Assembly: GCA_025462785.1 (NCBI GenBank)
Contig: JAOAPG010000230.1
Coordinates: forward strand, 1-6,955
Length of the DNA stretch: 6,955 bases
Source of the DNA: Acidobacteriaceae bacterium
Lineage (GTDB): Bacteria; Acidobacteriota; Terriglobia; Terriglobales; Acidobacteriaceae
Reading direction: 5' to 3'
Below the pieces are notes generated by a model, which was given only the letters and a program-made list of their open reading frames with translations, searched no databases and had not been told where the DNA came from. Of this stretch, positions 6,262 to 6,955 are shown in pieces (positions within the stretch are counted from its first letter, which is position 1; the number at the start of each line of letters is the position of its first letter). The translations under genes were made by a program, and so were the position numbers.

Positions 6262-6674
6262 GCTGACTCCGGTCCCGCGCCGCTAATCGGTCGCGAGCAT
6301 CACCGGAACAAAGGCCGGGACGTCGGGAAAGGATGCCGCTTCGCGATGGTTCGCCCGCAAAGGGGACGGCTGGGGCCGAGGAGTTCTCTCCTTGACCGGA
6401 TCCGTTGCACAAGCTTGATATTCTTTTGCACTTAATCGCATTGCGTCCCGGGTTTTGTGACCGCTCTCTCAAGATCTCTGATCTGAGGGGGCCGTTACCT
6501 GCCAGGCGACGTTTAGCTAATCCTGTCCGGCTTCTAACTGCTGTTCTGCCGGTGAGTTGCCCCCGTTACGTGAGGGCGATCGTTATCTTTAACTCGTTGT
6601 TCTCTAATCGTTCGGCAAAGCCGAAATTGGTTGCGCTTGGCTGGCGCTCTACTATCCTTGCCTCTTCCCCTGTT
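6262..6674 (-). promoter_or_regulatory. Long leader between rodA and the RNase G gene
   Basis: This 413-nt stretch has no recognised gene. On the minus strand it holds small hairpins: a perfect 6-bp stem with a 3-nt loop at 6611-6625, a 6-bp stem with one wobble at 6559-6577, and a 5-bp stem at 6472-6484. None is followed by a T run, so I see no terminator after rodA. A 52-codon frame (6283-6441, ATG to TAG) ends 21 nt before the RNase G start; it has only a weak GGGA in front and no recognised product. E. coli rne is autoregulated through a long structured 5' leader, and the same could apply here, but that is inference. I could not pick a convincing promoter by eye. Confidence 0.4.
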
Positions 6675-6752
6675 CTAGTTCACGAAACGGCGCATACGAA
6701 CATTCATTACCATACCCAGCGCCAGAAACATAAACAGGACGGAAGACCCGCC
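6675..6752 (-). pseudogene. rodA: Untranslated C-terminal remainder of rodA beyond an in-frame TAA
   Basis: Directly after the TAA at 6753-6755 the same frame continues GGSSVLFMFLA, then LGMVMNVRMRRFVN, and ends at TAG (6675-6677). This is a good match to the end of RodA/FtsW proteins: the GGS of the SYGGS motif, the last membrane helix and a short basic cytoplasmic tail. It would be translated only if the TAA were read through or is a sequence error. Confidence 0.75.
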
Positions 6753-6955
6753 TTAACTCATTAACGGCAAGGGAATCCCGGTGACTGGCATAAAACCAAC
6801 CACCATGCCTACGTTGACCAGAATGTGGAAGCTAAGCACAGCCACCACACCCATTACCACGAACGTGCCAGCGCGGTCGGGCGCCGTTTGCGCGTTCTGC
6901 GTCAAACGCATGAGCACTACAAAGTATAACAGCATCAGCCCCAAAGCTCCCACAA
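6753..6955 (-). CDS. rodA: RodA/FtsW-type peptidoglycan glycosyltransferase, C-terminal part, prematurely stopped
   Basis: RodA polymerises lipid II into peptidoglycan with a class B penicillin-binding protein in the elongation complex of rod-shaped cells (a SEDS-family membrane enzyme). Only about the last quarter is visible; the start lies beyond the window edge. The visible part holds two membrane helices (GALGLMLLYFVVL and a VVMGVVAVLSFHILV stretch) and the family signature GMVVGFMPVTGIPLPLMS. The family continues this signature with YGGS, but here the Tyr codon is TAA, so the product lacks about 26 residues including the last membrane helix. The catalytic Asp lies earlier, outside the window. 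HILVNVGMVVGFMPVTGIPLP favours RodA over FtsW. The RNase G gene downstream fits the known mre/mrd-rng type of neighbourhood. A nonsense mutation, a sequence or assembly error, and read-through remain open. Confidence 0.85.
   Translation of the reverse strand, partial: VGALGLMLLYFVVLMRLTQNAQTAPDRAGTFVVMGVVAVLSFHILVNVGMVVGFMPVTGIPLPLMS

Noticed and set aside
6011..6472. 153-codon minus-strand frame overlapping the RNase G start
   Set aside because: It overlaps the well-supported RNase G N-terminus in another frame, is Arg/Ser-rich and has no recognisable domain.
6611..6625. Hairpin TTCGGC-TTT-GCCGAA considered as a rodA terminator
   Set aside because: The stem is perfect but no T run follows on the minus strand, so it is listed only as part of the leader.
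6753..6755. TAA in rodA as selenocysteine, pyrrolysine or altered code
   Set aside because: Those recodings use TGA or TAG, and TAA ends the RNase G gene here as a normal stop.

Overview
The window is ordinary chromosomal DNA from a bacterium of moderate GC, most likely an Acidobacteriota (Terriglobia-like) lineage. That placement is an inference. It rests on the rodA-RNase G neighbourhood, an RNase G enlarged to nearly 1000 residues, and a small secreted protein whose C-terminal half resembles hypothetical proteins I associate with that phylum. Every supported gene lies on the minus strand, so the window reads from right to left.

Right end (6675-6955): the last part of a rodA/ftsW-type cell-shape gene. 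Its frame meets a TAA exactly where the conserved Tyr of the family's SYGGS motif should be. The same frame then continues with a good RodA C-terminus to a natural TAG at 6675. A leader of about 410 nt with several small hairpins follows (6262-6674). Next comes a 982-residue ribonuclease E/G (3313-6261). Its catalytic core is a complete RNase G, but about 490 residues of low-complexity, charge-patterned sequence are inserted inside the S1 domain. A good rho-independent terminator (3257-3290) ends this unit.

Middle (973-3024): a membrane-anchored PAS-GGDEF-EAL protein of cyclic-di-GMP turnover with its own promoter region. Both catalytic motif sets are intact. An 18-residue insertion separates the usual RxxD inhibitory site from the GGDEF motif. 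A modest terminator follows at 900-922.

Left part (163-759): a small exported protein of unknown function, with a signal peptide, an Arg/Asp/His/Gln-rich disordered stretch and an aromatic/acidic C-terminal domain. At the left edge the window cuts into the first 17 codons of an IS1182-type transposase (1-52). Its start codon sits directly behind a terminator-like hairpin that also covers its Shine-Dalgarno-like sequence.

The genes do not form one pathway. rodA and the RNase G form a cell-shape/RNA-decay neighbourhood known in other bacteria (E. coli rng lies downstream of mreBCD). The cyclic-di-GMP gene and the secreted protein look like separate transcription units. No rRNA, tRNA or CRISPR array was seen. 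The best candidates for something new are the split-S1 RNase G with an internal scaffold-like region and the in-frame stop in rodA.
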